Positions 26,036-35,838 of a DNA stretch of 64,000 nt are shown one piece after another. A model generated the notes under the pieces. It saw only the letters and a list, made by a program, of their open reading frames with translations, was not told the origin of the DNA and searched no databases. The stretch covers positions 806,001 to 870,000 of the forward strand of contig NZ_CP026106.1 in the NCBI RefSeq assembly GCF_002902965.1, in the 5' to 3' direction. This DNA comes from Paraburkholderia hospita (lineage in GTDB: Bacteria; Pseudomonadota; Gammaproteobacteria; Burkholderiales; Burkholderiaceae). How positions within the stretch are numbered: the first letter of the stretch is position 1; each line of letters opens with the position of its first letter. The translations under genes were made by a program, and so were the position numbers.

Positions 26036-27520
26036 TCATTTGCTGGCGTTCGCAGGCCGTGCGCCGTTGCGGCCAGCGCGCGCCCGATCGCGCGCGTGCG
26101 GCTCGGGATGCACGAGACACGCGAGCCCGAGCGCGCACAGCAGGATGCACGACGAGATCAGCGTCGACGATCTGAGGCCGGCCACCACCTGCGCTGCGCC
26201 CGCCGCATCCGACGCGCTCGCGAGCGCGCCGAACGCCGCCACGCCGACTGCGCCGCCCGCCTGCCGTGCCGTGTTCAGAACCGCCGACGCGGTGCCCGCG
26301 CGCTGCTTGTTGACGGAAGCGAGCACGGCCGTGGTCATCGCCGGAACGGCGAGGCCCATGCCGGACGGAATCAGCAGAAACGGCACCAGCAACGTCCAGA
26401 GCGGTGAAGCGGCTTGTGCGAAGTGCAGCAGCCCGTAGCCGAGGGCAGCCGTGATTGCGCCCGCGATCATCGGCACCCGCGCGCCGAAGCGCCCGATCAC
26501 CCAGCCGCTCGCCACATTCGAGACCAGGAATCCGCCCGTCAGCGGCAGGAACGCGAGACCGGCCTGCAACGGCGTCTCGCCGCGCGCATGCTGCAGATAA
26601 AGGCTCAGCACGAACACGACGCCGTAGTAAGTCAGATTTACGCAGATACCGAACAGCACGGCCGCGCTGAAGGTGCGGTTGCCGAAGAACGTGAGCGGCA
26701 GCATCGGCATATCGACGCGCCGCTCGGTGACGACGAACGCGATCGCGGCGATCAGCGCGAGCATGAAGCTGCCACAAACGAGCGGATGCGCCAGCCCGAG
26801 CGGCCGCCATTCGATCACGGCGCCCGTGAAGGCCGTCAGCGCGACGACCGCGAGCAGCTGGCCGACGGGATCGATGCCGCGCGCGGTTGAAGTCGTCCTG
26901 GCGCTATCAGGCGCTTTATCGGACGAGGCGGCTCGCGGACGCGGCACCCACGCGAAAGTCGCGGCGAGCCCCAACGCGCAGATGGGCAGATTCACCAGAA
27001 AGATCGCGCGCCAGCCGAGCGCAGCGATCAGCAGTCCGCCGATCACCGGGCCCGCCGCAATCGCGATTGCGCCCGCCGCCGTCCACAGGCCGACGGCGCG
27101 GGCGCGCAGCTTCGGATCGTGGCTGCACGCCTCGTTGAGCAACGCGAGCGAATTGGGCAGCATCGCGGCCGCGCCCACCCCTTGCACGGCGCGTGCGGCG
27201 ACGAGCAGCGCGGCGCCCGATGCGAGCCCGCAGGCCAGCGAAGCCGCCGCGAACAGCGCGATGCCGCACGCGAACATCCGGCGCGCGCCGAAGCGGTCGC
27301 CCAGCACGCCTGCCGACAGCATCAGCACCGCGAACGCGAGCGTGTACGCATCGACGATCCATTGCAGGCCCGTGACGTTTGCATGCAGATCCGCGCCGAT
27401 CTTTGCGAGCGCGATGTTGACGATGGTCACGTCGAGTTGCGTGACGACGAAGCCGACGCTTACCGTCGCGACGATGCGCGCGAGCGCCGGCGTGAAGCGG
27501 GGTACAGGAGAAGTATTCAT
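26036..27520 (-). CDS. MFS transporter, DHA2 (14-helix) drug-efflux type
   Basis: The product of about 494 residues is a 14-helix major-facilitator protein like EmrB/LfrA. Motif D1 is seen in QLDVTIVNIALAKIGADL, motif A in GVLGDRFGARRM, and motif C-like glycine/proline helix in AGPVIGGLLIAALGWRAIFL. Such proteins export drugs or toxic compounds by proton antiport. The ATG at 27520 (MNTSPVPRF) is preceded by AGGAGAAGT; the frame is open to 27619. No adjacent regulator suggests a specific substrate. Confidence 0.88.
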   Translation of the reverse strand: MNTSPVPRFTPALARIVATVSVGFVVTQLDVTIVNIALAKIGADLHANVTGLQWIVDAYTLAFAVLMLSAGVLGDRFGARRMFACGIALFAAASLACGLASGAALLVAARAVQGVGAAAMLPNSLALLNEACSHDPKLRARAVGLWTAAGAIAIAAGPVIGGLLIAALGWRAIFLVNLPICALGLAATFAWVPRPRAASSDKAPDSARTTSTARGIDPVGQLLAVVALTAFTGAVIEWRPLGLAHPLVCGSFMLALIAAIAFVVTERRVDMPMLPLTFFGNRTFSAAVLFGICVNLTYYGVVFVLSLYLQHARGETPLQAGLAFLPLTGGFLVSNVASGWVIGRFGARVPMIAGAITAALGYGLLHFAQAASPLWTLLVPFLLIPSGMGLAVPAMTTAVLASVNKQRAGTASAVLNTARQAGGAVGVAAFGALASASDAAGAAQVVAGLRSSTLISSCILLCALGLACLVHPEPHARDRARAGRNGARPANASK

Positions 27521-27599
27521 GCGTCGATGATAGGGCGGCCCTGCCATGCGACGTTTCGGACCGGCTTGAAGTGTCGATGGGACGACCAGTCCTTGCGGG

Positions 27600-27627
27600 C
27601 AAGTGGCGTGCCTGCGCACGCCACTTG
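27600..27627. terminator. Hairpin after the MHS transporter gene
   Basis: CAAGTGGCGTGC (27600-27611) pairs perfectly with GCACGCCACTTG (27616-27627) around a four-base loop, just past the minus-strand stop at 27635. No T-run follows, so it may stop transcription only weakly or protect the 3' end. Confidence 0.6.
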
Positions 27628-27634
27628 AACAGCG

Positions 27635-28942
27635 TTACTGCGCGGCGTCCTTCTTCACGAAGCACGCGGTCAGCGCGCCGATCACGCACAGCGCGCCGAC
27701 GTAGAGCGCGGGCGCCATCGGATTCGACTTCAGCATCAGCGAAACGACGATCGGCGTCAGGCCGCCGAACACCGCGTACGCGACGTTGTACGAGAACGAG
27801 ATGCCCGAGAAGCGCACGACAGGCGGGAACGCGTTGACCATCACGAACGGCACCGCGCCGATCACGCCGACGAACAGGCCCGCGACGGCGTACAGCGGCA
27901 CGAGCATCGCGCTATCGACGGCGAGTTGCTGGAACAGCACGTAATACGCGATACCGAGCCCCACGCAGCCGACGAAAATCGTGCGGCCCGCGCCGAAGCG
28001 CCCCGCGAGCGAGCCCGCCAGCACGCAGCCGATCGTCAGGAACAGCGTCGCGATGCTGTTGGCGAAGAGTGCCGTCGCCGGCGCGATGTGAAACTGCTTT
28101 TGCAGCAGCGTCGGCGTCATCAGGATCACGACGACGATTGCGGCCGACAGCATCCACGTCAGCAGCATCGACACGATCACGGCGCGGCCGTGATCGCGCA
28201 GCACGGCCTTCAGCGGAATTTCCGCAGCCAGCGACTTGCGCTGCTTCATTTCGGCGAACACGGGCGTCTCGTGCAGCCAGCGGCGCAGATACACCGAGAA
28301 CAGGCCGAACACGCCGCCGAGCAGGAACGGGATGCGCCATGCGAAATCCGCGATTTCAGTAGCCGCGAAGTGGCGATTTACCGCCGACGCGACCAGCGAG
28401 CCGAGCAGGATGCCCGCCGTCAAGCCCGCTGTCAGCGTGCCGCACGCATAGCCGACGTGGCGCTGCGGCACGTGCTCGGAGACGAACACCCACGCGCCCG
28501 GCACTTCGCCGCCGACGGCCGCGCCCTGCATCACGCGGAACAGGAGCAGCAGCACGGGCGCCATGATGCCGATGCTCGCGTAGGTGGGCAGCATGCCCAT
28601 CATCAGCGTGGGCAGCGACATCAGCAGCACGCTCAGCGTGAACATGCGCTTGCGGCCGAGCAGGTCGCCGAAGTGCGCCATGATGATGCCGCCCAGCGGC
28701 CGCGCCAGATAACCGGCGGCGAAGATGCCGAAGGTCTGCAACTGGCGCAGCCAGTCGGGAATCGACTGCGGGAAGAACAGCTGTCCGATCGCCGGGGCGA
28801 AGAATACGAAGATGATGAAGTCGTAGAACTCGAGCGCGCCGCCGAGCGCGGCGAGGCTGAGCGTCTTGTAGTCGTGGCGGGTCAGAGGACGCGCGTGCGC
28901 GCTGTCCCTGGCGTGTGGTCTACCCAGTTCGGTTGCTTGCAT
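27635..28942 (-). CDS. MFS transporter, metabolite:H+ symporter (MHS) family
   Basis: The product of about 435 residues is a 12-helix symporter of the MHS group (ProP/KgtP/ShiA-like), which imports small carboxylates, betaines or shikimate. Typical blocks are ALEFYDFIIFVFFAPAIGQ in helix 1, GGIIMAHFGDLLGRKRMF in loop 2-3 and RVMQGAAVGGEVPGA in helix 4-5. The ATG at 28942 (MQATELGRPH) puts the first helix at the usual place; the frame is open to 29128. The substrate is not evident. Confidence 0.88.
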   Translation of the reverse strand: MQATELGRPHARDSAHARPLTRHDYKTLSLAALGGALEFYDFIIFVFFAPAIGQLFFPQSIPDWLRQLQTFGIFAAGYLARPLGGIIMAHFGDLLGRKRMFTLSVLLMSLPTLMMGMLPTYASIGIMAPVLLLLFRVMQGAAVGGEVPGAWVFVSEHVPQRHVGYACGTLTAGLTAGILLGSLVASAVNRHFAATEIADFAWRIPFLLGGVFGLFSVYLRRWLHETPVFAEMKQRKSLAAEIPLKAVLRDHGRAVIVSMLLTWMLSAAIVVVILMTPTLLQKQFHIAPATALFANSIATLFLTIGCVLAGSLAGRFGAGRTIFVGCVGLGIAYYVLFQQLAVDSAMLVPLYAVAGLFVGVIGAVPFVMVNAFPPVVRFSGISFSYNVAYAVFGGLTPIVVSLMLKSNPMAPALYVGALCVIGALTACFVKKDAAQ

Positions 28943-29206
28943 TGCCTGTCGTTGTATGAATAGAAGAGCCGCGCGTTGCGCGCGGAGTACGGCGGTCGTC
29001 AGGCGGGAAGTGCGGCAGTGCCGGGTAGGGCACGGGACACGGCACGCCGGCCCGGATAGGGTGGCGTGATGACGATTTTGGCCAGCCCGCGATTTTACAG
29101 GATGTAATTTGTCGCAGAACCTTTGCAAATTCGGACAAGTCTTATGGGCTTAACGATACAGCGTGAACAGAATCGCGATCCTGGACCAATTGTCGAGGAC
29201 TCAACC

Positions 29207-29932
29207 ATGCGTATCGCCATTCTTCAACGTGACCTCGTGCAGGGTAAGTTGCTGGAAAAAATCATCGTTCAGGCTGGCCACAGTTGCGTCGTGTACGACG
29301 ACGGCCTGACGCTCTCCAAGGTGCTCGCCCGCTCGACGGTCGATCTGCTGATTCTCGACTGGCACGCGCTGCGTCTGTCGGGCACGGACGTGCTCAAGGC
29401 GGTTCGCTCGGTAGGCGGCGAGCGCATGCCCGTGATGTTCGCTTCGGCGGATGGCTCGGAAGAAAGCGCTGTGCGCGCGTTCGTGCTGGGCGCCGACGAC
29501 TACGCCACGCTGCCCGTGCGGCATGCCGAGTTTCGCGAGCGCCTGTCCGCGCTGCTGCGCCGCGCGTATCCGGAACGCTACGGCAAGGACAGCTTCGACG
29601 TCGGGCCGTATCATTTCGACACCCGTCGTCAGCTGGTCACGCTGCGCGGCGCGCCCGTGCAGTTGTCGGGTACGCAGTACCGGCTGGCGTCGCTGTTCTT
29701 TTCGAACATCGGCCGCGTGCTGTCGCGCGATCACATCTTCGCGATGGTCTGGGGCCGCGAGTTTCGCGAGGTGACGCGCACGATCGACAGCCACGTGTCG
29801 CGCCTACGCGTGCTGCTGCAGATTGAGCCGCAAAACGATTTCCGTCTGCAGCCCGTGTACAAGAGCGGCTATCGCCTGCTGCATCTGCGCACGAACGAAA
29901 CTGCCGTTGTGCCGCATGCGGAAGCGGCCTGA
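29207..29932 (+). CDS. Orphan OmpR/PhoB-type response regulator with atypical receiver
   Basis: The 241-residue protein has an N-terminal receiver and a C-terminal OmpR-type winged helix (RTIDSHVSRLRVLL, GYRLLHL). The phosphate-accepting Asp is present (LLILDWHA, residue 51). However, the conserved Lys usually found in the K-P pair after the fifth strand is replaced: the sequence reads DDYATLPVRHAEF. The acidic pair near the N-terminus is also reduced to one Asp (LQRD). No histidine kinase is adjacent. It may act without normal phosphorylation, or with altered switching. The ATG at 29207 follows GAGGAC; an upstream frame opening at 29123 lacks support. Confidence 0.85.
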   Translation: MRIAILQRDLVQGKLLEKIIVQAGHSCVVYDDGLTLSKVLARSTVDLLILDWHALRLSGTDVLKAVRSVGGERMPVMFASADGSEESAVRAFVLGADDYATLPVRHAEFRERLSALLRRAYPERYGKDSFDVGPYHFDTRRQLVTLRGAPVQLSGTQYRLASLFFSNIGRVLSRDHIFAMVWGREFREVTRTIDSHVSRLRVLLQIEPQNDFRLQPVYKSGYRLLHLRTNETAVVPHAEAA

Positions 29933-29952
29933 GCGGATTTAAGCTGTTCTGG

Positions 29953-29990
29953 CGGCGGCTACCTGTGGAAGGAAGCCGCCGTTTTCTTTT
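29953..29990. terminator. Intrinsic terminator between convergent genes
   Basis: CGGCGGCT (29953-29960) pairs with AGCCGCCG (29974-29981), followed on the plus strand by TTTTCTTTTT. It ends the response-regulator transcript. Confidence 0.8.
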
Positions 29991-30008
29991 TGCTTCCCGC
30001 GTTCGTGC

Positions 30009-30914
30009 TTACAGCTTTGGCAATGCCGGACGCATTTCAATCGAGCGACGGATCAGCGCTTCGACGGCCTTGCGCTCGTCGCCGGCGAGCGGCAACCGCG
30101 GCGGACGCACCGGCTCCGTGCCAAGGCCGACAATCGCTTCCGCCAGCTTGATGTTCTGCACGAGCTTCGCCGACACATCGAGCGCGAGCAGCGGCGCGAA
30201 CCAGCGGTAGATCGCGCGCGCCTCTTCCAGCCGTCCCGCCTTCAGCAACTTGTAGATCGCAACCGTCTCGTGCGGGAACGCGCACACCAGCCCCGCCACC
30301 CAGCCATGCGCGCCCATCAGGATCGCTTCCATCGCCAGATTGTCGACGCCGCACAGAATTGCATAGCGGTCGCCGACTTCGTTGATGAGATCCGTCACGC
30401 GCCGCACGTCGCCGCACGATTCCTTGATCGCGACGATCTTCTTCTCGTCGGCGATTTCGGCGAACATCTCCGGCGTCATGTCGACGCCATACGCGAGCGG
30501 ATTGTTGTAGATCATCAGCGGCAGCGGGCTGGCGTCGGCGACCATGCGGAAGTGGTTCAGCGTCTCGCGGCGGTCCGACAGATAGCGCAGGCCGGGCAGC
30601 ACCATATAGCCGGCGGCGCCATGCTTCGCGCCCGCTTCAGCCTGGCGGCAGCCGTCGAGCGTGCTGTTTTCGGCGATCGTCAGCAGCACGGGCACCCGGC
30701 CGCGCGATGCTTCGACGGCCACGTCGAGCACCTGCAGCTTTTCATCGAGGGAAAGGGTGGACGCCTCGCCAAGCGAGCCGCACACGATGATCCCGTCGAC
30801 ACCCGCGTCGATCTGCGCCTCGATATTCTTGCCGGTCCACGCACGGTCTATGCTGAAATCCGCGTTGAACTTGGTGGTGACTGCGGGCAATACGCCTTGC
30901 CAGATATGCGCCAC
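30009..30914 (-). CDS. DHDPS-family lyase, probable pyrroline-4-hydroxy-2-carboxylate deaminase
   Basis: The 301-residue protein is a dihydrodipicolinate-synthase/N-acetylneuraminate-lyase family TIM barrel. The Schiff-base Lys lies in KKIVAIKESCGD, the Tyr in PLMIYNNPLAYG, and GVDGIIVCGSLGEASTL is the substrate loop. In bacterial hydroxyproline breakdown such an enzyme converts pyrroline-4-hydroxy-2-carboxylate to 2-oxoglutarate semialdehyde plus ammonia. That role is supported by the divergent epimerase and D-hydroxyproline dehydrogenase genes. The GTG at 30914 has AGGAGA seven bases upstream, while the open frame extends to 31139. No semialdehyde dehydrogenase is in this window's cluster. 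Confidence 0.85.
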   Translation of the reverse strand: MAHIWQGVLPAVTTKFNADFSIDRAWTGKNIEAQIDAGVDGIIVCGSLGEASTLSLDEKLQVLDVAVEASRGRVPVLLTIAENSTLDGCRQAEAGAKHGAAGYMVLPGLRYLSDRRETLNHFRMVADASPLPLMIYNNPLAYGVDMTPEMFAEIADEKKIVAIKESCGDVRRVTDLINEVGDRYAILCGVDNLAMEAILMGAHGWVAGLVCAFPHETVAIYKLLKAGRLEEARAIYRWFAPLLALDVSAKLVQNIKLAEAIVGLGTEPVRPPRLPLAGDERKAVEALIRRSIEMRPALPKL

Positions 30915-31271
30915 GACTGCTCTCCTGAAAGTGATGAGTCGAGTGCAGTGTAAGCATGGAATATTCGGATGTCTTGCGCGAATCGCGCGTTTCGCGTGAC
31001 GATTTCGGCATAGCGGCTGTGCGAGAGGAATCCCTGATTTACGATGCTTTCGATGTTTAGCTTCCGTCCTGCCCGGCCTCCATCCGTCGAACGCCGCAGG
31101 ATCGATACCGCTTCCGTGCGCGATGCAACCGCGCTCCACTTGCTCGATGAGTCGCCCGGCCGCAGTCTGAATGCGGGCTGCATCCGCATTCTTCGGGCTA
31201 TGCTGAAATCGTCACAATCCACGCGCAGCCGCTTCAAGACTGCGCGCCGCCGCGTTTCTACCATGAGCGGC
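30915..31271. promoter_or_regulatory. Divergent control region of the hydroxyproline genes
   Basis: About 355 bases between the deaminase and the epimerase starts, expected to hold both promoters and the target of the AraC-type regulator. CGCGAA (30977-30982) and TTCGCG (30991-30996) form an inverted repeat with an eight-base spacer. No other clear site or gene is visible. Confidence 0.4.
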
Positions 31272-32228
31272 ATGAAAACCTTGAACGTCATCGATTCGCA
31301 CACGGGCGGTGAACCGACCCGCCTCGTGGTGTCCGGCGGCCCCGACCTCGGCGGCGGCACGCTCGCGCAACGGCTCGACGTGTTTCGCGCGCGCTTCGAC
31401 GACTGGCGCGCGGGCATCGTCACCGAGCCGCGCGGCTCGGATGTGGTGGTCGGCGCGCTGTTGTGCGAGCCGGATCGCAAGGAGTGCGCGGCGGGCGTGA
31501 TCTTCTTCAACAACGTCGGCTATCTGGGCATGTGCGGGCACGGCACGATCGGCCTCGTTGTGTCGCTTGCGCATATGGGAAGCATTGGGCCGGGCCGGCA
31601 TCTGATCGACACGCCGGTCGGCATCGTCGAGGCGACGCTCAACGACGATCTCAGCGTGTCGGTGCGCAATGTGCCTGCATACCGGCATCGCAAGGACGTG
31701 ACCGTCGACGTGCCCGGCTTCGGCCCGCTGACGGGCGATATCGCGTGGGGCGGCAACTGGTTCTTTCTCGTCGCGAACCATGCACGCACGCTGGACGCGT
31801 CGAACATTCCCGAGCTCACGCACTTTACCTCGACGATCCGTGACGCGCTGATCGCGGCGGGCATCACGGGGGCGAACGGCGCGCTGATCGACCACATCGA
31901 GCTGTTCGGGCCGGGCTCGCGCGAAGGTATCGACAGCCGCAGCTTCGTGCTGTGCCCCGGCAACGCATACGACCGCTCGCCGTGCGGCACGGGCACGAGC
32001 GCGAAGGTTGCATGCCTCGCCGCCGACGGCAAGCTTGCGGCGGGAACGGTGTGGCGGCAGGAGAGCATCATCGGCAGCGTGTTTGAAGCGACCTATGCGG
32101 AAGGCGGCACGCTGGACGGCATCGCGACCGTCATTCCGACCATCACCGGGCACTCGCACATCATGGCCGAGAGCCGCCTTTGCTTCGACGAGCGCGATCC
32201 GTTCGCGTGGGGCATCCGGACGGTATGA
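31272..32228 (+). CDS. 4-hydroxyproline 2-epimerase (proline racemase family)
   Basis: The enzyme of about 318 residues inverts the alpha-carbon of trans-4-hydroxy-L-proline to cis-4-hydroxy-D-proline. Both catalytic cysteines are visible: MCGHGTIG and [10 protein letters not shown]; the pair distinguishes racemases/epimerases from the dehydratase branch. The N-terminal [11 protein letters not shown] and [12 protein letters not shown] near the C-terminus are family blocks. The ATG at 31272 is chosen; 31263 is a near alternative, and the frame is open from 31044. It overlaps the following dehydrogenase gene by four bases. Confidence 0.9.
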   Translation: MKTLNVIDSHTGGEPTRLVVSGGPDLGGGTLAQRLDVFRARFDDWRAGIVTEPRGSDVVVGALLCEPDRKECAAGVIFFNNVGYLGMCGHGTIGLVVSLAHMGSIGPGRHLIDTPVGIVEATLNDDLSVSVRNVPAYRHRKDVTVDVPGFGPLTGDIAWGGNWFFLVANHARTLDASNIPELTHFTSTIRDALIAAGITGANGALIDHIELFGPGSREGIDSRSFVLCPGNAYDRSPCGTGTSAKVACLAADGKLAAGTVWRQESIIGSVFEATYAEGGTLDGIATVIPTITGHSHIMAESRLCFDERDPFAWGIRTV

Positions 32229-33352
32229 CGGCGGATGTCGTGATCGTCGGCGCGGGTATCGTCGGCGCGGCGTGCGCAGCGGAACTCGCCGCGCGTGGGC
32301 TGCGCGTAACGGTGCTCGATGCGCAGGGTATCGGCGGCGGTGCGACGGCGGCGGGCATGGGGCATATCGTCGTGATGAACGACTCGCCGGCGGAATTCGC
32401 GTTGAGCCGCTATTCGCGCGACTTGTGGCTCGAACTTGCGCCGCAGTTGCGAACGCGCGATGCGTTTGCGCGCTGCGGCACGCTGTGGGTCGCATCCGAC
32501 GCTGAAGAACTCGACGCCGCGCGTGAGATGCATGCCGGCTTCGTCGCGCAGGACGTCGCGGCGCAACTGCTCGACGAGCACGCGCTCTACGACTGTGAGT
32601 CGTCGCTCGCACCGGGCATGGCGGGCGGCTTGCTCATCGGCCACGACAGCATCGTGTATGCGCCGTCTGCTGCACAATGGCTGCTCACGCAATCGCCCGG
32701 CGCTGCGCGGATCGACGTGCGGCTGCAGGCGCAAGCCGTGGCCGTCGATGCGCAACACGTCACGCTGTCGAATGGCGAGCGCGTCGGCGGCGCGCACATC
32801 GTCGTCGCGAACGGATTGCAGGCGCGTGAACTCGTGCGCGGCTTGCCGTTGCAGCCTAAAAAAGGCCATTTGCTGATCACCGACCGCTATCCCGGTTTCA
32901 TCCGCCATCAACTGCTCGAACTCGGCTATATCAAGAGCGCCCATCACGCGACGGGAACATCCGTCGCGTTCAACGCGCAGCCGCGGCCGACGGGACAACT
33001 GCTGATCGGCTCGTCGCGCCAGTTCGACACCACCGACGCAGCCGTCGAAATGCCCGTGCTCGCGCAGATGCTGCAGCGCGCGGCGCGTTATCTGCCCGCA
33101 TTGCCGACGCTCAACGGCATTCGCGCATGGACGGGCTTTCGTGCGGCATCGCCGGATGGCTTGCCGCTGATCGGACCTGCGGGCGGCACGGCACCCGGCG
33201 TGTGGCTCGCGGTCGGCCATGAAGGACTGGGTGTGACGACGTCGCTCGGTACCGCGCAGTTGCTCGCCGCGCAGATCACGCAGACAGCGGCTGCCATTGC
33301 TGTCGATCCGTTTCTGCCTGCGCGTTTCGAGTTTGGGGCGTGTCATGTCTGA
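32225..33352 (+). CDS. D-hydroxyproline dehydrogenase, DAO-type FAD subunit
   Basis: The 375-residue flavoprotein belongs to the D-amino-acid-oxidase/glycine-oxidase family, with the dinucleotide motif [18 protein letters not shown] at the N-terminus and [16 protein letters not shown] at the C-terminus. Together with the two following genes it matches the three-subunit D-hydroxyproline dehydrogenase seen in pseudomonads, which oxidises cis-4-hydroxy-D-proline to a pyrroline. Its ATG overlaps the epimerase stop, and its own stop overlaps the next start. Confidence 0.88.
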   Translation: MTADVVIVGAGIVGAACAAELAARGLRVTVLDAQGIGGGATAAGMGHIVVMNDSPAEFALSRYSRDLWLELAPQLRTRDAFARCGTLWVASDAEELDAAREMHAGFVAQDVAAQLLDEHALYDCESSLAPGMAGGLLIGHDSIVYAPSAAQWLLTQSPGAARIDVRLQAQAVAVDAQHVTLSNGERVGGAHIVVANGLQARELVRGLPLQPKKGHLLITDRYPGFIRHQLLELGYIKSAHHATGTSVAFNAQPRPTGQLLIGSSRQFDTTDAAVEMPVLAQMLQRAARYLPALPTLNGIRAWTGFRAASPDGLPLIGPAGGTAPGVWLAVGHEGLGVTTSLGTAQLLAAQITQTAAAIAVDPFLPARFEFGACHV

Positions 33353-33617
33353 ATCGGTTCTTCCACGCGTACGCGTCACGATCGACGGCGAGCCTGTCGC
33401 GATCGAGCAGGGCGCCACCATCGCCGCTGCACTGGCGGTGTGCGGTGGGAGCGCATACGGCACGCGCGGGTCCGTCACTGGCGAGCCGCGCGCGCCGATG
33501 TGCGGCATGGGCGTGTGCCAGGAATGCCGCGTGACGGTCGATGGACGCATGCATGTGCTCGCATGTCAGACCGTGTGCCGCGACGGCCAGATCGTGCAAA
33601 CGACGAGGCCGCGATGA
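33345..33617 (+). CDS. (2Fe-2S)-binding subunit of D-hydroxyproline dehydrogenase
   Basis: This 90-residue protein is a small ferredoxin-like subunit. The cluster-binding cysteines are seen as MCGMGVCQECRV and LACQT. In the heteromeric dehydrogenase it bridges the two flavoprotein subunits. It overlaps both neighbours by a few bases, which implies translational coupling and equal subunit supply. The ATG at 33345 is used; the frame is open from 33297. Confidence 0.9.
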   Translation: MSESVLPRVRVTIDGEPVAIEQGATIAAALAVCGGSAYGTRGSVTGEPRAPMCGMGVCQECRVTVDGRMHVLACQTVCRDGQIVQTTRPR

Positions 33618-34906
33618 ACGGTCAGCACTTCGACGTCGTCGTCGTGGGTGCGGGGCCGGCGGGTCTCGCTGCCGCTTGCGAGGCGGCGAAAACGGGCGCG
33701 CGCGTCGCCGTGCTCGACGACAATCCTCGCGCGGGCGGCCAGGTATGGCGCAATGGCCCCGCGCATCCCCCATCGGATGAATTGGCCGCGCTTCTGCATG
33801 AGATCCAGGCAAGCGGCAACGTGGCGCTCGCGTCTGCGGCGCGAATCATTGCGCCGCTCGACAAAGGCTGTCTGCTGATCGAATCGGCGGAGCAAGGCGG
33901 CGCGTGCATCGGCTACGACCGCCTGATTCTTGCCACGGGCGCACGTGAACTGCTGTTGCCGTTCGACGGCTGGACGTTGCCCGGCGTGACGGGCGCAGGC
34001 GGCTTGCAGGCATTGATCAAGGGCGGCATGCCTGTGCGCGGCGAGCGCATCGTGATTGCGGGCAGCGGTCCGTTGCTGCTCGCGTCTCTCGCGACCGCGC
34101 GCGCGGCAGGCGCGCGGGTCGTGGCCGTGGTCGAGCAGGCATCGTTGGCGTCGGTGATGCGCTTTGGCGTGTCGCTTGCGGCAACGCCCACGAAGCTCGT
34201 GCAAGCTGCTCAACTGACGCGCGGTTTTGCCGGGCTTCGTTATATGACGTCGAGCGTGGTGCGCGCGGCGCAGGGTAGTGGACATGTCGAGCGCGCGATC
34301 GTCGAACGCGCGGGCGGACGCATGGAGACGATCGATTGCGATCGCATCGCTTGCGGCTACGGCCTCGTGCCGAACACGACGCTCGCTCGCGCGCTGGGCT
34401 GCGCGACGCGCGCCGACGGTGCGATCGCCGTCGATGAAGCGCAGCGCACGTCCGTCGCAAACATCTTCGCGGCGGGCGAATGTGTGGGCGTCGGCGGGAT
34501 GGAGCTTGCGCGGGTGGAAGGGCGGCTTGCGGGGCTTGCGGCCGTGGACGTCCAGCATGGCGAACCCGTCGAGCAACTGAGACGGGAACGCGCGCGCTGG
34601 CAGGGTTTCGCAGCGCGCGTCGAGTCGGCATTCGCGTTGCGCGACCACGCGCGCCAACTACCCGCCGACGACACATTGCTATGCCGTTGCGAAGATGTAT
34701 CGGTCGGCGAGGTCCGGGCGCATGCGAACTGGCGCGACGCGAAGTTGCACACGCGCTGCGGAATGGGCGCATGTCAGGGCCGCATTTGCGGCGGTGCGGC
34801 GCAGGCGTTGCTCGGCTGGGATGTGACGCAGGTTCGTCCGCCTATCCACCCGGCGCAGATCGCCACGCTGATCCTTGCGGCCGATGAGGATACGGCCGCG
34901 CATTGA
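33614..34906 (+). CDS. D-hydroxyproline dehydrogenase, pyridine-nucleotide-oxidoreductase-type subunit
   Basis: The 430-residue flavoprotein starts with VVVVGAGPAGLAAACEAA (FAD) and has a second nucleotide motif in RIVIAGSGPLLLASLATARA. A C-terminal BFD-like domain adds another iron-sulphur site: LLCRCEDVSVGEV and RCGMGACQGRICGG. This is the layout of the large subunit of opine/D-hydroxyproline dehydrogenases. The ATG overlaps the stop of the small subunit gene. Electrons probably pass from the DAO-type subunit through the ferredoxin-like subunit to an acceptor. Confidence 0.88.
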   Translation: MNGQHFDVVVVGAGPAGLAAACEAAKTGARVAVLDDNPRAGGQVWRNGPAHPPSDELAALLHEIQASGNVALASAARIIAPLDKGCLLIESAEQGGACIGYDRLILATGARELLLPFDGWTLPGVTGAGGLQALIKGGMPVRGERIVIAGSGPLLLASLATARAAGARVVAVVEQASLASVMRFGVSLAATPTKLVQAAQLTRGFAGLRYMTSSVVRAAQGSGHVERAIVERAGGRMETIDCDRIACGYGLVPNTTLARALGCATRADGAIAVDEAQRTSVANIFAAGECVGVGGMELARVEGRLAGLAAVDVQHGEPVEQLRRERARWQGFAARVESAFALRDHARQLPADDTLLCRCEDVSVGEVRAHANWRDAKLHTRCGMGACQGRICGGAAQALLGWDVTQVRPPIHPAQIATLILAADEDTAAH

Positions 34907-35061
34907 CCCGCCCGTCCGCGAGAAAAAAGCCAAGGCGCGCGCATCGAACGCATTGACGCAAGATTTTTTCGCCCGCCACGCGCCGCCCTATAATCGATCA
35001 GCCCGCGACACCCGCCGGGGCAATCTTCACGCTCTCGCAGTCCATGCACGGAACCCTCACG

Positions 35062-35838
35062 ATGAACACGTTCGCTTCTACGCTTGACGCGCTCGATTCG
35101 GGTGAGGCGTCGCTGGCCGGGATGCTCTCGCATTTCGCGCTGCTCGAACCCGTTTTCGACGCGATGCCCGATATCGTGTTCTTCGTGAAGGACGCGCAGG
35201 CGCGCTACGCGCTCGTCAATCGGACGCTGGTGTCGCGCTGCGGATTCAAGGAGAAAGAAAAGCTGCTTGGCAAGACGGCGGAAGACGTGTTTCCGAGCCG
35301 CTTCGGCCGCATCTACACGGCGCAGGACAAGGCTGTGATTCATGTCGGCAACCAGATGGTCGATCAGCTGGAACTGCATCTGTATCCGGGCCGGCAGCCG
35401 GGCTGGTGCCTGACCTGCAAGCAGCCGTTGCGCGACGCGGCGGGGCGAGTGGTCGGGCTGGCGGGCATTTCGCGCGATCTGCGCGCCGATGAAATCAGCC
35501 ACCCCGCGTATAGCCGGCTCGCGACGGTCGTGCAGCATCTGCAAGAGAACTATGTTCAGCCGCTGAATTTGAAGCAGCTTGCCGCGATGGCGGATATGTC
35601 GGTTGCGCAACTCGAGCGGTATTTTCACAAGGTATTTCACCTGACGCCGCGCCAGGTGCTGCTGAAGACCCGGCTCGATGCGGCGACCGCGTTACTTGTA
35701 TCGCACGACAAGGTCACCGATGTCGCCGCCCTGTGCGGCTATACAGATCACAGTGCGTTCACGCGGCAATTCAAGGCGACCGTCGGCGTCACGCCGACCG
35801 AATACCGGATGCTGTTGCACGGCACCTCGCGCAACTAA
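35062..35838 (+). CDS. AraC family regulator with N-terminal PAS domain
   Basis: The protein of about 258 residues has a PAS domain (about 35-145; VFDAMPDIVFFVKDAQARY and the RDAAGRVVGLAGISRD end) joined to a double helix-turn-helix AraC domain (LKQLAAMADMSVAQLERYF, DVAALCGYTDHSAFTRQFK). PAS-AraC fusions are less common than cupin-type AraC proteins. Directly after the dehydrogenase genes, it likely controls the hydroxyproline cluster in response to an unknown ligand. The ATG at 35062 is preferred; 35044 is in frame. Confidence 0.85.
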   Translation: MNTFASTLDALDSGEASLAGMLSHFALLEPVFDAMPDIVFFVKDAQARYALVNRTLVSRCGFKEKEKLLGKTAEDVFPSRFGRIYTAQDKAVIHVGNQMVDQLELHLYPGRQPGWCLTCKQPLRDAAGRVVGLAGISRDLRADEISHPAYSRLATVVQHLQENYVQPLNLKQLAAMADMSVAQLERYFHKVFHLTPRQVLLKTRLDAATALLVSHDKVTDVAALCGYTDHSAFTRQFKATVGVTPTEYRMLLHGTSRN

